Source: an uncultured Clostridia bacterium
GTDB lineage: Bacteria > Bacillota > Clostridia > Lachnospirales > Anaerotignaceae
Direction of reading: 5' to 3'
DNA length: 64,000 nt
NCBI GenBank assembly: GCA_937901125.1
Contig: CALCGT010000024.1
Location: 1-64,000 of the forward strand
Part shown: positions 1-7,839 of the stretch, piece after piece
Numbering within the stretch: the stretch's first letter is position 1
How the letters are laid out: each line of letters opens with the position of its first letter
Position numbers and translations under genes: made by a program
The notes under the pieces: generated by a model
Databases searched by the model: none
The model's input: the letters and a program-made list of their open reading frames with translations, nothing else
What the model was told of the DNA's origin: nothing

Positions 1-95
1 CCAAACTGAGTAATTTTATCTTACATCAGTTTGAAGGTTTACACAAACATTGGGATATTGCCGAGTCTTTTTCTTTTACAAAGGAGGAATTGCTT

Positions 96-1013
96 TTGGA
101 TACTGTTTTAGTCAAAGCCTTTGGCTTTTTGTTCATGATCGCTCTGGGCTTTCTTTTAAAAAGAGTCGGATTATTTTCTTTAGATGACAGCGGACTTCTC
201 AGCAAGCTGGTATTGAAGATCACGCTGCCCATGGCTATCATCAGTAATTTTCGAGGATTGGAACTGAACCGCAGCTATTTGCTGGCCATTGGGGTCGGCT
301 TTGGGGTACATATCGTGGCGATTGCTGTAGTGCTTCTGCTGACGAGGAAAAAATCTCCTGCTCATAAAGCTTTCTATATCATCAATACATCCGGCTATAA
401 TATTGGTCTTTGTACGCTGCCATATATGTCTAGTTTCTTTGCAGCAGATGCTGTGGCGTTGGTATGCATGTTTGATGTGGGCAATGCCATCATGTGCTTT
501 GGCATAACCTTCACCATTGCCATGATGATTGCAAAGGGGAAATCGGGCATCAATGGGAAGGAAATAATTAAAACGTTGTTTTCTTCCATGCCCTTTGTCA
601 CCTATCTGGTGATGATCCTGCTTTGTGCAGGAAATATCCAGTTGCCTGAGCCTGTTTATACGGTTGCAGGGATGATAGGGCAGGCCAATGCCTTCTTGGC
701 GATGCTGCTCATTGGTATCCTTTTTGAACCAAAGATCAATAAAAGTGAATTGAAAGATATGGCAGGGGTATTTATGTTGCGTTTGGCTCTGGGCATTGCA
801 TTTGCCCTTCTAATCTACAATTTCCTGCCTATACCATTGATGTACAGACAGATTTTAGCGATTATTGTCTTTTCGCCTATACTCAGTGTTGCGCCCATCT
901 ATACAGAACGCTGTGGCTACAATCGGTCTGTGGCGGCGGTATTGAATTCTTTTATGCTACCCTTTAGCATGGTAGTGATGACTTTATTGCTGATTCTTTT
1001 GAAAGTATATTGA
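96..1013 (+). CDS. AEC-family (auxin efflux carrier-like) transporter
   Basis: A 305-residue, highly hydrophobic protein with about ten predicted membrane segments in two halves. This fits the AEC/BART-superfamily permeases, which export or exchange small organic acids in the cytoplasmic membrane; the substrate cannot be read from sequence. I prefer the TTG at 96: AAGGAGG at 81-87 lies 8 nt before it, whereas the TTG at 90 is only 2 nt from that site. The frame has no stop back to the window edge, but the ribosome site and the family-like N-terminus (LDTVLVKAFGFLF) favour starting here. Neighbours give no substrate clue. There is no convincing terminator after it, only a weak inverted repeat near 1042-1065. 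Confidence 0.85.
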   Translation: MDTVLVKAFGFLFMIALGFLLKRVGLFSLDDSGLLSKLVLKITLPMAIISNFRGLELNRSYLLAIGVGFGVHIVAIAVVLLLTRKKSPAHKAFYIINTSGYNIGLCTLPYMSSFFAADAVALVCMFDVGNAIMCFGITFTIAMMIAKGKSGINGKEIIKTLFSSMPFVTYLVMILLCAGNIQLPEPVYTVAGMIGQANAFLAMLLIGILFEPKINKSELKDMAGVFMLRLALGIAFALLIYNFLPIPLMYRQILAIIVFSPILSVAPIYTERCGYNRSVAAVLNSFMLPFSMVVMTLLLILLKVY

Positions 1014-1068
1014 AAATGACTTGTTATTCTTATCGTTTTTTCTGATTATTCTTATAGAAATAATCAAT

Positions 1069-1097
1069 TTCACAAATAAATAGAGATGTGATAGTAT
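1069..1097 (+). promoter_or_regulatory. Promoter of the small-peptide unit
   Basis: TTCACA at 1069-1074, a 17-bp spacer and TAGTAT at 1092-1097. It is followed at 1117-1130 by the perfect 14-bp palindrome AGGTTCCGGAACCT, which could be an operator or a leader hairpin. Confidence 0.45.
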
Positions 1098-1172
1098 AAG
1101 GGTGTAAAGAAAAACAAGGTTCCGGAACCTCCTGTTTACTACAGAAAACAAGTTGTAAAAGGAGGATGACCC

Positions 1173-1274
1173 ATGAAAAAGATAAGCAATCAGGCATTTC
1201 GAGAAATTCTAGCAACAGGCGTATGGTTTGTCACTTTATTTGCTGTATGCGAATTCTTTCAGTACGCAGTATAA
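1173..1274 (+). CDS. 33-residue hydrophobic peptide, function unknown
   Basis: A short reading frame starting MKKISNQAFREILATG, then a hydrophobic stretch (VWFVTLFAVCEFF) and ending QYAV. A strong site, AAAGGAGG at 1158-1165, lies 7 nt before the ATG, and an intrinsic terminator follows 20 nt after the stop. With the promoter-like element at 1069-1097 it forms a self-contained unit of about 220 nt. I do not recognise the peptide. Its charged start and single hydrophobic segment suggest a membrane microprotein or toxin-like peptide, but a leader peptide is also possible. Confidence 0.55.
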   Translation: MKKISNQAFREILATGVWFVTLFAVCEFFQYAV

Positions 1275-1292
1275 AATATGAGGAATATAAAG

Positions 1293-1322
1293 AAAGCTCG
1301 GATTTCATAATCCGGGCTTTTT
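1293..1322 (+). terminator. Intrinsic terminator of the 33-residue peptide gene
   Basis: Stem AAGCTCGGAT / ATCCGGGCTT with one G-T pair and a 6-nt loop, followed by a T run. Confidence 0.85.
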
Positions 1323-1412
1323 GCATATTCAGAAATTGGAAAGATAGGCTTCAACAGATTTCGTGAATCGTTTCATGCACAGAGAAACCCATTTTTGGCG
1401 ATAATATAAAAC

Positions 1413-1978
1413 CTACAGATCCATACGGATGTCATAGCCTTCTACAGTAAAGAGTTTCACATTTCCTTCCGGCAGAGCGGAATGCAGACGGTAATCTACT
1501 AAAAGGGAAACACCAAGGTTTTGTTCTGTAAAATAGGGAGTACAGGTACTGTTGGCAATCTCCTGTATATGTTCTGCTGTTACCCCCAGTTTCAACATTG
1601 CTTCGTCAAACGCCTGTCTGTAATTGTTGTTTTTTTCCGTTAAGAAAAGCATTTCCTGCATCAGACGCTGGGGTGAGATATTTTTTGCATCAGCGAGGGG
1701 ATGATCCGCAGCAGCAAAGAAGGAAAAGAAGGAACTGGTGATAGACTCCAAAATGCCGATGCACAGCATGCCACAGGGGATATCGTTTTCGGACACAGAT
1801 TCCACAGCTTCTGCTTCCAGCTTAAGTATTCATTGGCATAGGTGAGAAAGGAACGGCCTTTTCGGAGAGGCAGACCCGTTTGCCAATACGGTCGAACAAA
1901 TCGACCCCAAACTCTTCCTCCAACTGCTGGATCAAATTTTGCTACTTAGATAAATGATTTGATATTGCGAAGCTCCAT
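1413..1978 (-). pseudogene. Decayed LysR-family transcriptional regulator
   Basis: From the ATG at 1978 (GGAGGGACAAAC just upstream) the frame reads MELRNIKSFI and stops at once. Another frame then gives LIQQLEEEFGVDLFDRIGKR, the end of a LysR winged-helix domain. The third piece (ATG at 1805, about 130 codons) begins like the effector domain (CGMLCIGILESI) and jumps to a late segment with FFAAADHPLA. So the recognition helix and roughly 80 residues of the effector domain are missing, and frames are broken. At 189 codons against a usual ~300 it cannot be functional. The neighbouring AEC gene may once have been its target. Confidence 0.75.
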
Positions 1979-2127
1979 GTTTGTCCCTCCTTGGATTGTT
2001 TAGTATCATCTTACGAGGAGGTTCCTAAAAAGGCAATGGGGATTTTGATTTATCTGAAAGAAATGTTTTCGTTGAAAAGACATCAATACCTGTAGTATAA
2101 TACAAAAAATGAAAGGAGATGGCCAAT

Positions 2128-2685
2128 GTGATAGGAGAAAAAATTAAATCAGTCCGCATGGAAAAGGGAATCACAGCCAAAGATCTGGCGGAAAAGGCAG
2201 AAGTTACACCGGGTTATATTTCTCAGATAGAAAGAAACCTCATTAGTCCCTCGCTTTCCGTATTGATGCGCATTGCGGACGGGCTGGAAATTCCGCTGGT
2301 TTCTCTTTTTTCTCAGGAAGAACAGGAGGAAGTCACTGTTATCCCAAAGGATAAACGAACAAAGATACAATTTGCCGATATCAATATGGAATATCAGTTT
2401 GTAACGCCCTACAGCCGTTCAAAAAATACTTGCACACAAATGGAAATGCTTTGCTTCCGTCTTGGTCCAAAAAGCTGGGGCAGTACTATAGTGCAGTTCC
2501 ATGATGAAGCAGGGGAATGTACATTGGTGCTGAAGGGTACTTTAGAATATCATATCAATGACAAGGTCTATACTCTCCATGAGGGTGACAGTATCTATGT
2601 ACCTCCGAAGACCTATCACCAGCTTTATAATCCCGGTGAGGAAGAAGTAGAAGCCGTGGCAGCCATTTCCCCGGCACTTTACTAA
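2128..2685 (+). CDS. XRE-family regulator with C-terminal cupin domain
   Basis: A 185-residue transcription factor. Residues ~1-60 form a Cro/C1-type helix-turn-helix (TAKDLAEKAEVTPGYISQIE) and residues ~110-183 a small cupin barrel (GECTLVLKGTLEYHIND, then DSIYVPPKTYHQLYNPGEEE). This architecture is typical of PuuR/SutR-like regulators that sense a small metabolite in the cupin pocket. The ATG at 2119 overlaps the ribosome site AAAGGAG (2112-2118), so I choose the GTG at 2128, 9 nt downstream. It precedes the YkvI transporter and aminotransferase genes and is the obvious candidate to regulate both. Confidence 0.9.
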   Translation: MIGEKIKSVRMEKGITAKDLAEKAEVTPGYISQIERNLISPSLSVLMRIADGLEIPLVSLFSQEEQEEVTVIPKDKRTKIQFADINMEYQFVTPYSRSKNTCTQMEMLCFRLGPKSWGSTIVQFHDEAGECTLVLKGTLEYHINDKVYTLHEGDSIYVPPKTYHQLYNPGEEEVEAVAAISPALY

Positions 2686-2694
2686 TACTAAACG

Positions 2695-2732
2695 CAGCCT
2701 GACAAAATTCTTTGTTGGGCTGTTATTTTTTT
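2695..2732 (+). terminator. Intrinsic terminator of the XRE-cupin gene
   Basis: CAGCCTGACAAA pairs with TTTGTTGGGCTG, with two G-T pairs, and is followed by a T-rich tract. Confidence 0.85.
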
Positions 2733-2803
2733 GCTATAAATCATAAAGAATAGATATATTTTTGTCAACTATTTAATTATAATAAATTTTATTTAAGTTT
2801 TGG

Positions 2804-2863
2804 TTGACAGATGAGATGGTTTGAAATATAATATAACTAAATTAGATTTAATTTTGTTTAGTT
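2804..2863 (+). promoter_or_regulatory. Consensus promoter and candidate operator of ykvI-like gene
   Basis: TTGACA at 2804-2809, a 17-bp spacer and TATAAT at 2827-2832. Across the start region lies an inverted repeat, AACTAAA (2835-2841) and TTTAGTT (2857-2863), separated by 15 bp. A promoter this close to consensus would need repression, and the XRE-cupin protein just upstream is the natural candidate. Confidence 0.75.
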
Positions 2864-2959
2864 TTGCCGTTGTGATTTAATGCAAAACAAAAGATAAAGG
2901 TCGACAGATGAAAAACAGATATTATAAAAGACAAATGAATTTTTAGGGAGGGAAAGTCT

Positions 2960-4060
2960 ATGAGTATTTTAACATCGAAAAAATTCCAAAAATACTTTGT
3001 TCCTGGTATTGTTTTCCAGTCCTGCGTTATCGCTGGTGGCTACGGCACAGGTCGTGAATTGGTAGAGTATTTCATGGGCTATGGTCCAAAGGGCGGCATT
3101 TTGGGTATGTGCATTGTATCCCTGTTGGTATGGTCCATCATCTGTGCAGTATCCTTTGCATTTGCACAGATTTTTAAAAAATATGACTATAAAAGTTTTA
3201 TGAAAGAATTGATGGGGCCTGGTTGGGTTATCTTTGAAGTGGCTTATATCTGCTTTATTGTAATCGTATTAGCCGTTGTATCTGCTTCTGCCGGTTCGAT
3301 TCTGCATGAATTGTTTGGTTTAAACAAATGGATCGGTGTCATTGGTATGTCTGTAGCAGTATTTGCACTGGTCATGAATGGTTCCGATCTGATTGAAAAA
3401 GTACTGTCTGCTTGGTCCTTCGTGCTGTATGGTGTATATTTCCTGTTTTTGGTTTTGGTATTTGCAAATTTCAGCGACCAGATTTCGACCAATATTTCTT
3501 CTGTTCCCGTAACAGGTAACTGGGTAATTGGTGGTTTCCAGTATGCGTTCTATAATCTGGCTATCATCATTGCTGTTCTGTATACCATTAAACACAGTGA
3601 ATCTACAAAGGATGCGGCAATTGCTGGTATCATCTCCGGTTTCATCGGCATTCTGCCCGGCATCATCCTCTTTATCGCGATGTGTGGTTTCTATCCTGTG
3701 ATCATCGATCAGGAATTGCCTATCGACTATATTCTGTCTCAGATGAATATGCCTTGGCTACGCTATGTATTCCAGATCGTACTGTTTGGTACGCTGATTG
3801 AAACAGGCTCCGGCCTGATCTATTCCATTACAGACCGTATTGATGAAGCGTTCAAGAATAAAGGGACAGAAACGCCGAAATGGACAACACCTGTGGTTGC
3901 GGTTATTCTGTTGGCTGGTACAACAGCGATTTCTTCTTTTGGCCTGACAGGACTAATTGCAAAAGGATATGGCACACTGGCGTGGGTAATGTTCATTGTA
4001 TATGTAATTCCTATTCTGACACTGGGCTTTTACAAGATTTCTAAAGCTAAAAAAAATTAA
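2960..4060 (+). CDS. YkvI-family membrane transporter (APC-fold)
   Basis: A 366-residue polytopic membrane protein with ~10 hydrophobic segments. It starts with the family-typical pattern KYFVPGIVFQSCVIAGGYGTGRE; the glycine-rich break in the first segment is the substrate-site signature of the APC/LeuT fold. YkvI relatives are uncharacterised, presumably amino acid or organic amine transporters. An AGGGAGG site at 2945-2951 precedes the ATG. Its consensus promoter and the class III aminotransferase gene that follows suggest uptake of an amino compound whose first catabolic step is transamination. The substrate is unknown. Confidence 0.85.
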   Translation: MSILTSKKFQKYFVPGIVFQSCVIAGGYGTGRELVEYFMGYGPKGGILGMCIVSLLVWSIICAVSFAFAQIFKKYDYKSFMKELMGPGWVIFEVAYICFIVIVLAVVSASAGSILHELFGLNKWIGVIGMSVAVFALVMNGSDLIEKVLSAWSFVLYGVYFLFLVLVFANFSDQISTNISSVPVTGNWVIGGFQYAFYNLAIIIAVLYTIKHSESTKDAAIAGIISGFIGILPGIILFIAMCGFYPVIIDQELPIDYILSQMNMPWLRYVFQIVLFGTLIETGSGLIYSITDRIDEAFKNKGTETPKWTTPVVAVILLAGTTAISSFGLTGLIAKGYGTLAWVMFIVYVIPILTLGFYKISKAKKN

Positions 4061-4081
4061 CGTTAATTAAACAAAATTCTG

Positions 4082-4109
4082 TTGACAAATTTTTTTAGAG
4101 TACTATAAT
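4082..4109 (+). promoter_or_regulatory. Consensus promoter of the aminotransferase gene
   Basis: TTGACA at 4082-4087, a 16-bp spacer and TATAAT at 4104-4109. The bases after the -10 (AAATTCTAAATTG) resemble those after the ykvI promoter, suggesting shared control. Confidence 0.75.
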
Positions 4110-4211
4110 AAATTCTAAATTGTTTTTATTTTAAAACATGGAAGTGCAATGACAGAAAAAACAAAAGAAATTTTGACTCAATGAGTCAGACAGAAGTAAG
4201 GAGTGGTATCA

Positions 4212-5558
4212 ATGGCTTTGAATACTGAAAAATGCAATGCTTTGGTTGAAAGAGATAAGAAAGTTATGGCGCCTACACAGCACCTGTCTTATTATCCTAT
4301 GGCAATCAAAAAGATCGATCAGGATGTGATTTATGATGAAGACGATAATCAGTTCATTGATTTCCTTTCCAGCGCATCTTCTCTGAACTTGGGCAGCTGC
4401 CATCCTGTTGTAACAGCAGCTGTAAAAGAACAGTTGGATAATTATTCTCAGTATACAATCGCTTATACATATGGCAAAAAAAGTATCGAATATGCAGAAA
4501 GACTGACTTCTGTATATCCTGGCGGTGTTCCTGTAAAGATCGTTTTCGGCAACTGCGGTTCTGATGCAAACGATGCAGCAGTGAAATTTGCAAGAGCTTA
4601 CACAGGCAGAAGTAAGATTATTACATTTATCAATGCTTACCACGGCAGCACTTACGGTTCCATCTCTATGTCTATGGTAACGACCCGTATGCGTGCAAAA
4701 ATGGGCCCCATGCTGCCCGATATCTACTGCTTCCCCTACTATGATGCATCTTATGATGATCAAACCTGCGAAAAAGAATGTATCGCAGATATTGAAAGAG
4801 CATTTGCAACATACCTTCCCGCTGAAGAAGTTGCAGCAGTGATCATCGAACCCGTTCAGGGTGATGCAGGGCTTTTGGCCGCACATCCCATCTTTATGAA
4901 AAAGCTGTATGAATTGTGCAAGAAACATGGCATTCTGTTCATTTCTGAAGAAGTACAGCAGGCATTCTATCGTACAGGTAAATTCTTTGGTATCGAACAT
5001 TTTGATATCGTTCCTGATGGTATCATTATGGGGAAATCCATCGGTGCTGGTTTCCCTTTGGGTGGCTTTATGGCAAGAGCAGAAATTATGGATTGCCTGC
5101 CTGCACCTGCCCACTTGTTCACACTGGGCGGCAATGCAACAGCTTGTGCAGCCGGTGTAGCAGCTTTTGACTATATGCAGTCTGAAGAATTCCAGAAGAT
5201 TCTGGCAGAAAATACAAAACTGATGCAGGAATGCTTGGATGATGTATGTGCTACCTTCCCCGAAGTTGCTACAGGCACAAGAGGTATCAATACTTCCAGA
5301 GGTCTTGTGATCACAAAGAAAGATGAAAATGGTAACGACGTTCCTGATGCTATAGGCACATATAAGATTCTGTATCGAGCATATGAAAGAGGGCTTCTGG
5401 TAATCTCTCTGGCAGATAACATTCTGAGAATCCAGCCTCCTCTTAACATCAATCCTGAAAACCTGAAAAAAGGCTTCGAAATCATCAAAGCATCTATCCA
5501 GGATTATCTGAATGGCGATATCCCCGATGATGTTATGAAATTCCGTGCTGGTTGGTAA
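4212..5558 (+). CDS. Class III PLP-dependent aminotransferase
   Basis: A 448-residue fold-type I aminotransferase of the GABA/ornithine/acetylornithine group. The PLP-phosphate loop is GNCGSDANDAA, the aromatic stacking region NAYHGSTYGS, and the Schiff-base lysine is in IIMGKSIGAGFPLGG. The usual Asp-Glu pair that contacts the pyridine nitrogen is replaced by Glu-Glu (SEEVQQ, about residues 245-250). The ATG at 4212 is preferred over the in-frame GTG at 4203, which overlaps the ribosome site TAAGGAG. The substrate is probably an omega- or beta-amino acid or a hydrophobic amino acid, which sequence alone cannot decide. It has its own promoter but probably works with the YkvI-type transporter. 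Confidence 0.9.
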   Translation: MALNTEKCNALVERDKKVMAPTQHLSYYPMAIKKIDQDVIYDEDDNQFIDFLSSASSLNLGSCHPVVTAAVKEQLDNYSQYTIAYTYGKKSIEYAERLTSVYPGGVPVKIVFGNCGSDANDAAVKFARAYTGRSKIITFINAYHGSTYGSISMSMVTTRMRAKMGPMLPDIYCFPYYDASYDDQTCEKECIADIERAFATYLPAEEVAAVIIEPVQGDAGLLAAHPIFMKKLYELCKKHGILFISEEVQQAFYRTGKFFGIEHFDIVPDGIIMGKSIGAGFPLGGFMARAEIMDCLPAPAHLFTLGGNATACAAGVAAFDYMQSEEFQKILAENTKLMQECLDDVCATFPEVATGTRGINTSRGLVITKKDENGNDVPDAIGTYKILYRAYERGLLVISLADNILRIQPPLNINPENLKKGFEIIKASIQDYLNGDIPDDVMKFRAGW

Positions 5559-5585
5559 TTTTGAAAACCTTTTTACAAAAGAATA

Positions 5586-5639
5586 AAGATATAAAGGAAG
5601 AGCCGCTCGGTTTACCGAGCGGCTCTTCCTTTATATCTT
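5586..5639. terminator. Very long bidirectional terminator hairpin
   Basis: A perfect 25-bp stem (5586-5610 with 5615-5639) around the 4-nt loop TTTA, with core GAGCCGCTCGG. It separates the converging aminotransferase (+) and glycerate kinase (-) genes and is A/T-rich at both feet, so it can stop transcription both ways. Confidence 0.95.
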
Positions 5640-5647
5640 GGATATAT

Positions 5648-6901
5648 TTATTGGCAAAGCAGAAGATAGATATCGTTGACGTTGGTGCCTGTAGGGCCGG
5701 TCATGATAAGAGCATCGGCTTCTGCCAAAGCATGGTTGGAATCATTTTCTGCCAGAGCAGCGGGAATAGAGATGCCTTTCTTTTCCAAAAGAGACCTTGT
5801 ATTGCCATCGACAATGCCGCCTGCGGCGTCTGTAGGGCCGTCTGTGCCGTCAGAGCCTGCTGCTGCCACCACAACACCTTCCATACCAGCGATGCTTTCT
5901 GCTGCGGAAAGGGCAAGCTCTTGATTTCTGCCGCCTTTCCCCTTGCCGGTGATGCGGACGATGGTTTCACCGCCGCAAATGACAGCACAGGGAGGTTTGA
6001 GAGGCAGTCCATCTTTCTGAATAGTTTTAGCAATGGATGCCAGAAATTTTCCGGCTTCTTTGGCTTCACAATCCAGCATATTCGTTAAGATCATAGGGGT
6101 ATAGCCTAACTGTTTTGCTGTGGATGCTGCGTCTTGGCAGAACTGGGTTACACTGCCGGTGACCTCCATAGTCACGTTGGAGAGGGATTTAGGTGTTTCT
6201 TTAGTAAGTTGAGTCTTCATTTCCTCTGTCAATTGCAAATCATATTTTTCCACTACAGCGAAGGCTTCTGCGGAAGTAGATGCATCGGCACAGGCAGGAC
6301 CAGAAGCGATGGAATCGGGTCTATCGCCTAAAATATCGCTGAGGGCGATGCAGCAGACTTCTGCGGGAACGCACAGCTCGGCAAATCTGCCTCCTTTTAC
6401 TGCGGAAAGGTGCTTGCGGATGGTGTTGATCTCCACAATATCGGCACCGCATTTGAGAAGCTGGTCGGTGATATCCAAAAAATCTGCCAGTCCAAGGCTG
6501 CCAGCAGGATTTTCGAAAAGGGCAGAGCCGCCGCCGGAGACAAGGAAGAACACTGTGTCTTTTTCTGTCAGATCGGATACGGCTTCGATAATTTTTTTTG
6601 TGCCGTTGATGGTATTTTCATCGGGGAGGGGATGTCCCGCTTCCAGAATGGTAAAACCAGGGATCTCTCCCTGAGAATGATCATATTTTGTCAGAACAAT
6701 GCCAGTATCGATTTTGTGGGGGATATTTTCCGCCGCCGCTTTCGCCATATTCCATGCGGCCTTGCCGATGGCAATGACGATGACTTTTCCTCGGAAATCA
6801 AAATTCTTCCCGTAAATAGCTTTTTTCACTGCTTCATCAGGGAGGGAAGCCTGAATGGCATCGTGGATGATTTTCTTTGCATCGGATAACATTTGATCCA
6901 T
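5648..6901 (-). CDS. Glycerate 2-kinase (GckA/TtuD, MOFRL family)
   Basis: A 417-residue enzyme expected to phosphorylate D-glycerate with ATP to 2-phosphoglycerate, feeding lower glycolysis in the cytosol. The N-terminal DUF4147 domain holds the glycine/serine patch FFLVSGGGSALFENP and the C-terminal MOFRL domain has GGRNQELALSAA followed by AAGSDGTDGPTDAAGG. Length and both domains match the family. The ATG at 6901 lies 6 nt after AGAGGTG; a GTG at 6910 is in frame but inside that site. It is a single-gene unit with its own promoter (6934-6962). Confidence 0.92.
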   Translation of the reverse strand: MDQMLSDAKKIIHDAIQASLPDEAVKKAIYGKNFDFRGKVIVIAIGKAAWNMAKAAAENIPHKIDTGIVLTKYDHSQGEIPGFTILEAGHPLPDENTINGTKKIIEAVSDLTEKDTVFFLVSGGGSALFENPAGSLGLADFLDITDQLLKCGADIVEINTIRKHLSAVKGGRFAELCVPAEVCCIALSDILGDRPDSIASGPACADASTSAEAFAVVEKYDLQLTEEMKTQLTKETPKSLSNVTMEVTGSVTQFCQDAASTAKQLGYTPMILTNMLDCEAKEAGKFLASIAKTIQKDGLPLKPPCAVICGGETIVRITGKGKGGRNQELALSAAESIAGMEGVVVAAAGSDGTDGPTDAAGGIVDGNTRSLLEKKGISIPAALAENDSNHALAEADALIMTGPTGTNVNDIYLLLCQ

Positions 6902-6933
6902 AAAGAGCACCTCTTTTCATAATCTTTGTTATA

Positions 6934-6962
6934 ATTTTAACATATATTGAGGAGTATGACAA
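6934..6962 (-). promoter_or_regulatory. Promoter of glycerate kinase
   Basis: On the minus strand, TTGTCA (6957-6962), a 17-bp spacer and TAAAAT (6934-6939). Confidence 0.6.
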
Positions 6963-6999
6963 GCGCAATAAAATAAAAAAGTGCTCAAAAAGACAATGA

Positions 7000-7028
7000 A
7001 AAAAGCACCCAGGGTAAGGTGCTTTTTC
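7000..7028. terminator. Orphan bidirectional terminator between divergent genes
   Basis: AAAAAGCACC pairs with GGTGCTTTTT around an 8-nt loop, with T runs on both strands. It lies in the 316-bp gap between glycerate kinase (-) and the deacylase gene (+), where neither annotated gene ends. The remainder of the gap shows only the kinase promoter and a weak -10-like TAAAAT at 7189-7194 before the deacylase gene. Confidence 0.7.
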
Positions 7029-7217
7029 AGTAAAAAGGGGAGGGTATGTATACTATGTAATATTGTCCTTTTTCTTAAGACATTTTTATCATAACTTGTC
7101 AATATGAATTGGGTATGACTGAATTGTGAACAAAGTGTAAACATTCGAAAGAATTTCAAAAAATACTGCAATTCTGCGTTTTTTGCGGTAAAATGATTTG
7201 CAAAGGAGTGATGGAAT

Positions 7218-7709
7218 ATGTTTGGAAAACAGGAAGTCAGAGCATTTTTAGACGAGAAAGGTTTCGATTATGAATGGGTAGAACATAAACCCGTTTATAC
7301 CATAGATGAGATGGAAGAATTGGGATTGGAGGATATGGAGGATATAGCAAAAAATCTTTTCCTGCGGGATCAGAAGGGCAAACGCCATTTCCTTATCGTT
7401 ATCCGTGCAAATAAACAGGCAAACCTGAAAGAATTGGGAGAAAAACTGGGAATCGGCAAACTGTCCTTTGCCTCCGAGGAACGTCTGGAAAAATTTATGA
7501 AGCTGAAAAAGGGCTCTGTGACACCTCTTGGCGTATTGAATGATGATGCCTGCGCTGTGGAAGTTTTCTTTGATGAGGATTTTCTGAAGATGAAGAAAAT
7601 TGGCGTACATCCAAATGAAAATACAGCTTCTGTTTATCTGGCAACAGAAGACCTCCTGCAAATTATTCGCAAACATGGCAACCTTTTGGAAATCGTTTCA
7701 TTTGCATAA
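7218..7709 (+). CDS. YbaK/ProX-type aminoacyl-tRNA deacylase
   Basis: A 163-residue stand-alone editing domain of the INS/YbaK superfamily, closest by eye to ProXp-ala/PrdX. It hydrolyses mischarged tRNA in trans, typically Ala-tRNA(Pro). Family features are VEHKPVYTIDEM near the N-terminus, AKNLFLRDQKGKRHFLIV with the lysine that orders substrate, and the core KKGSVTPLGVLND followed by the GVHPNENTASVYL strand. Length is normal. AAAGGAG at 7202-7208 is the ribosome site. Which misacyl-tRNA it corrects is inferred from family resemblance only. Confidence 0.85.
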   Translation: MFGKQEVRAFLDEKGFDYEWVEHKPVYTIDEMEELGLEDMEDIAKNLFLRDQKGKRHFLIVIRANKQANLKELGEKLGIGKLSFASEERLEKFMKLKKGSVTPLGVLNDDACAVEVFFDEDFLKMKKIGVHPNENTASVYLATEDLLQIIRKHGNLLEIVSFA

Positions 7710-7726
7710 GTTTCTTAGAAAAATCA

Positions 7727-7809
7727 TTGAGAAAGACTTGAACTTATGTTATAATAAACTGCATTTTCATGCAGTTCAATCAGCTTGCTGTCAACATTGC
7801 AGCAAGCTG
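7727..7809 (+). promoter_or_regulatory. miaB promoter and double-hairpin leader
   Basis: TTGAGA (7727-7732), a 17-bp spacer and TATAAT (7750-7755). The transcript would begin with AACTGCAT/ATGCAGTT (stem 7757-7764 with 7769-7776) and then the perfect 10-bp stem CAGCTTGCTG/CAGCAAGCTG (7781-7790 with 7800-7809). Neither stem is followed by a U run. Confidence 0.7.
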
Positions 7810-7839
7810 TGAAATGATATCATTTGAGAGGAAAAAACT

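Noticed and set aside
1..89. Open frame continuous with the AEC transporter back to the window edge
   Set aside because: A ribosome site and family-like N-terminus at 96 explain the gene start. The upstream codons resemble no transporter sequence, and the preceding gene cannot be judged from 89 bases.
1030..1215. Minus-strand 61-codon frame antisense to the small-peptide unit
   Set aside because: It has no ribosome site and covers a promoter, palindrome and terminator belonging to the plus strand.
4209..5114. A 301-codon Cys/Phe-rich frame opposite the aminotransferase gene
   Set aside because: It is a shadow of the conserved aminotransferase frame with no ribosome site.
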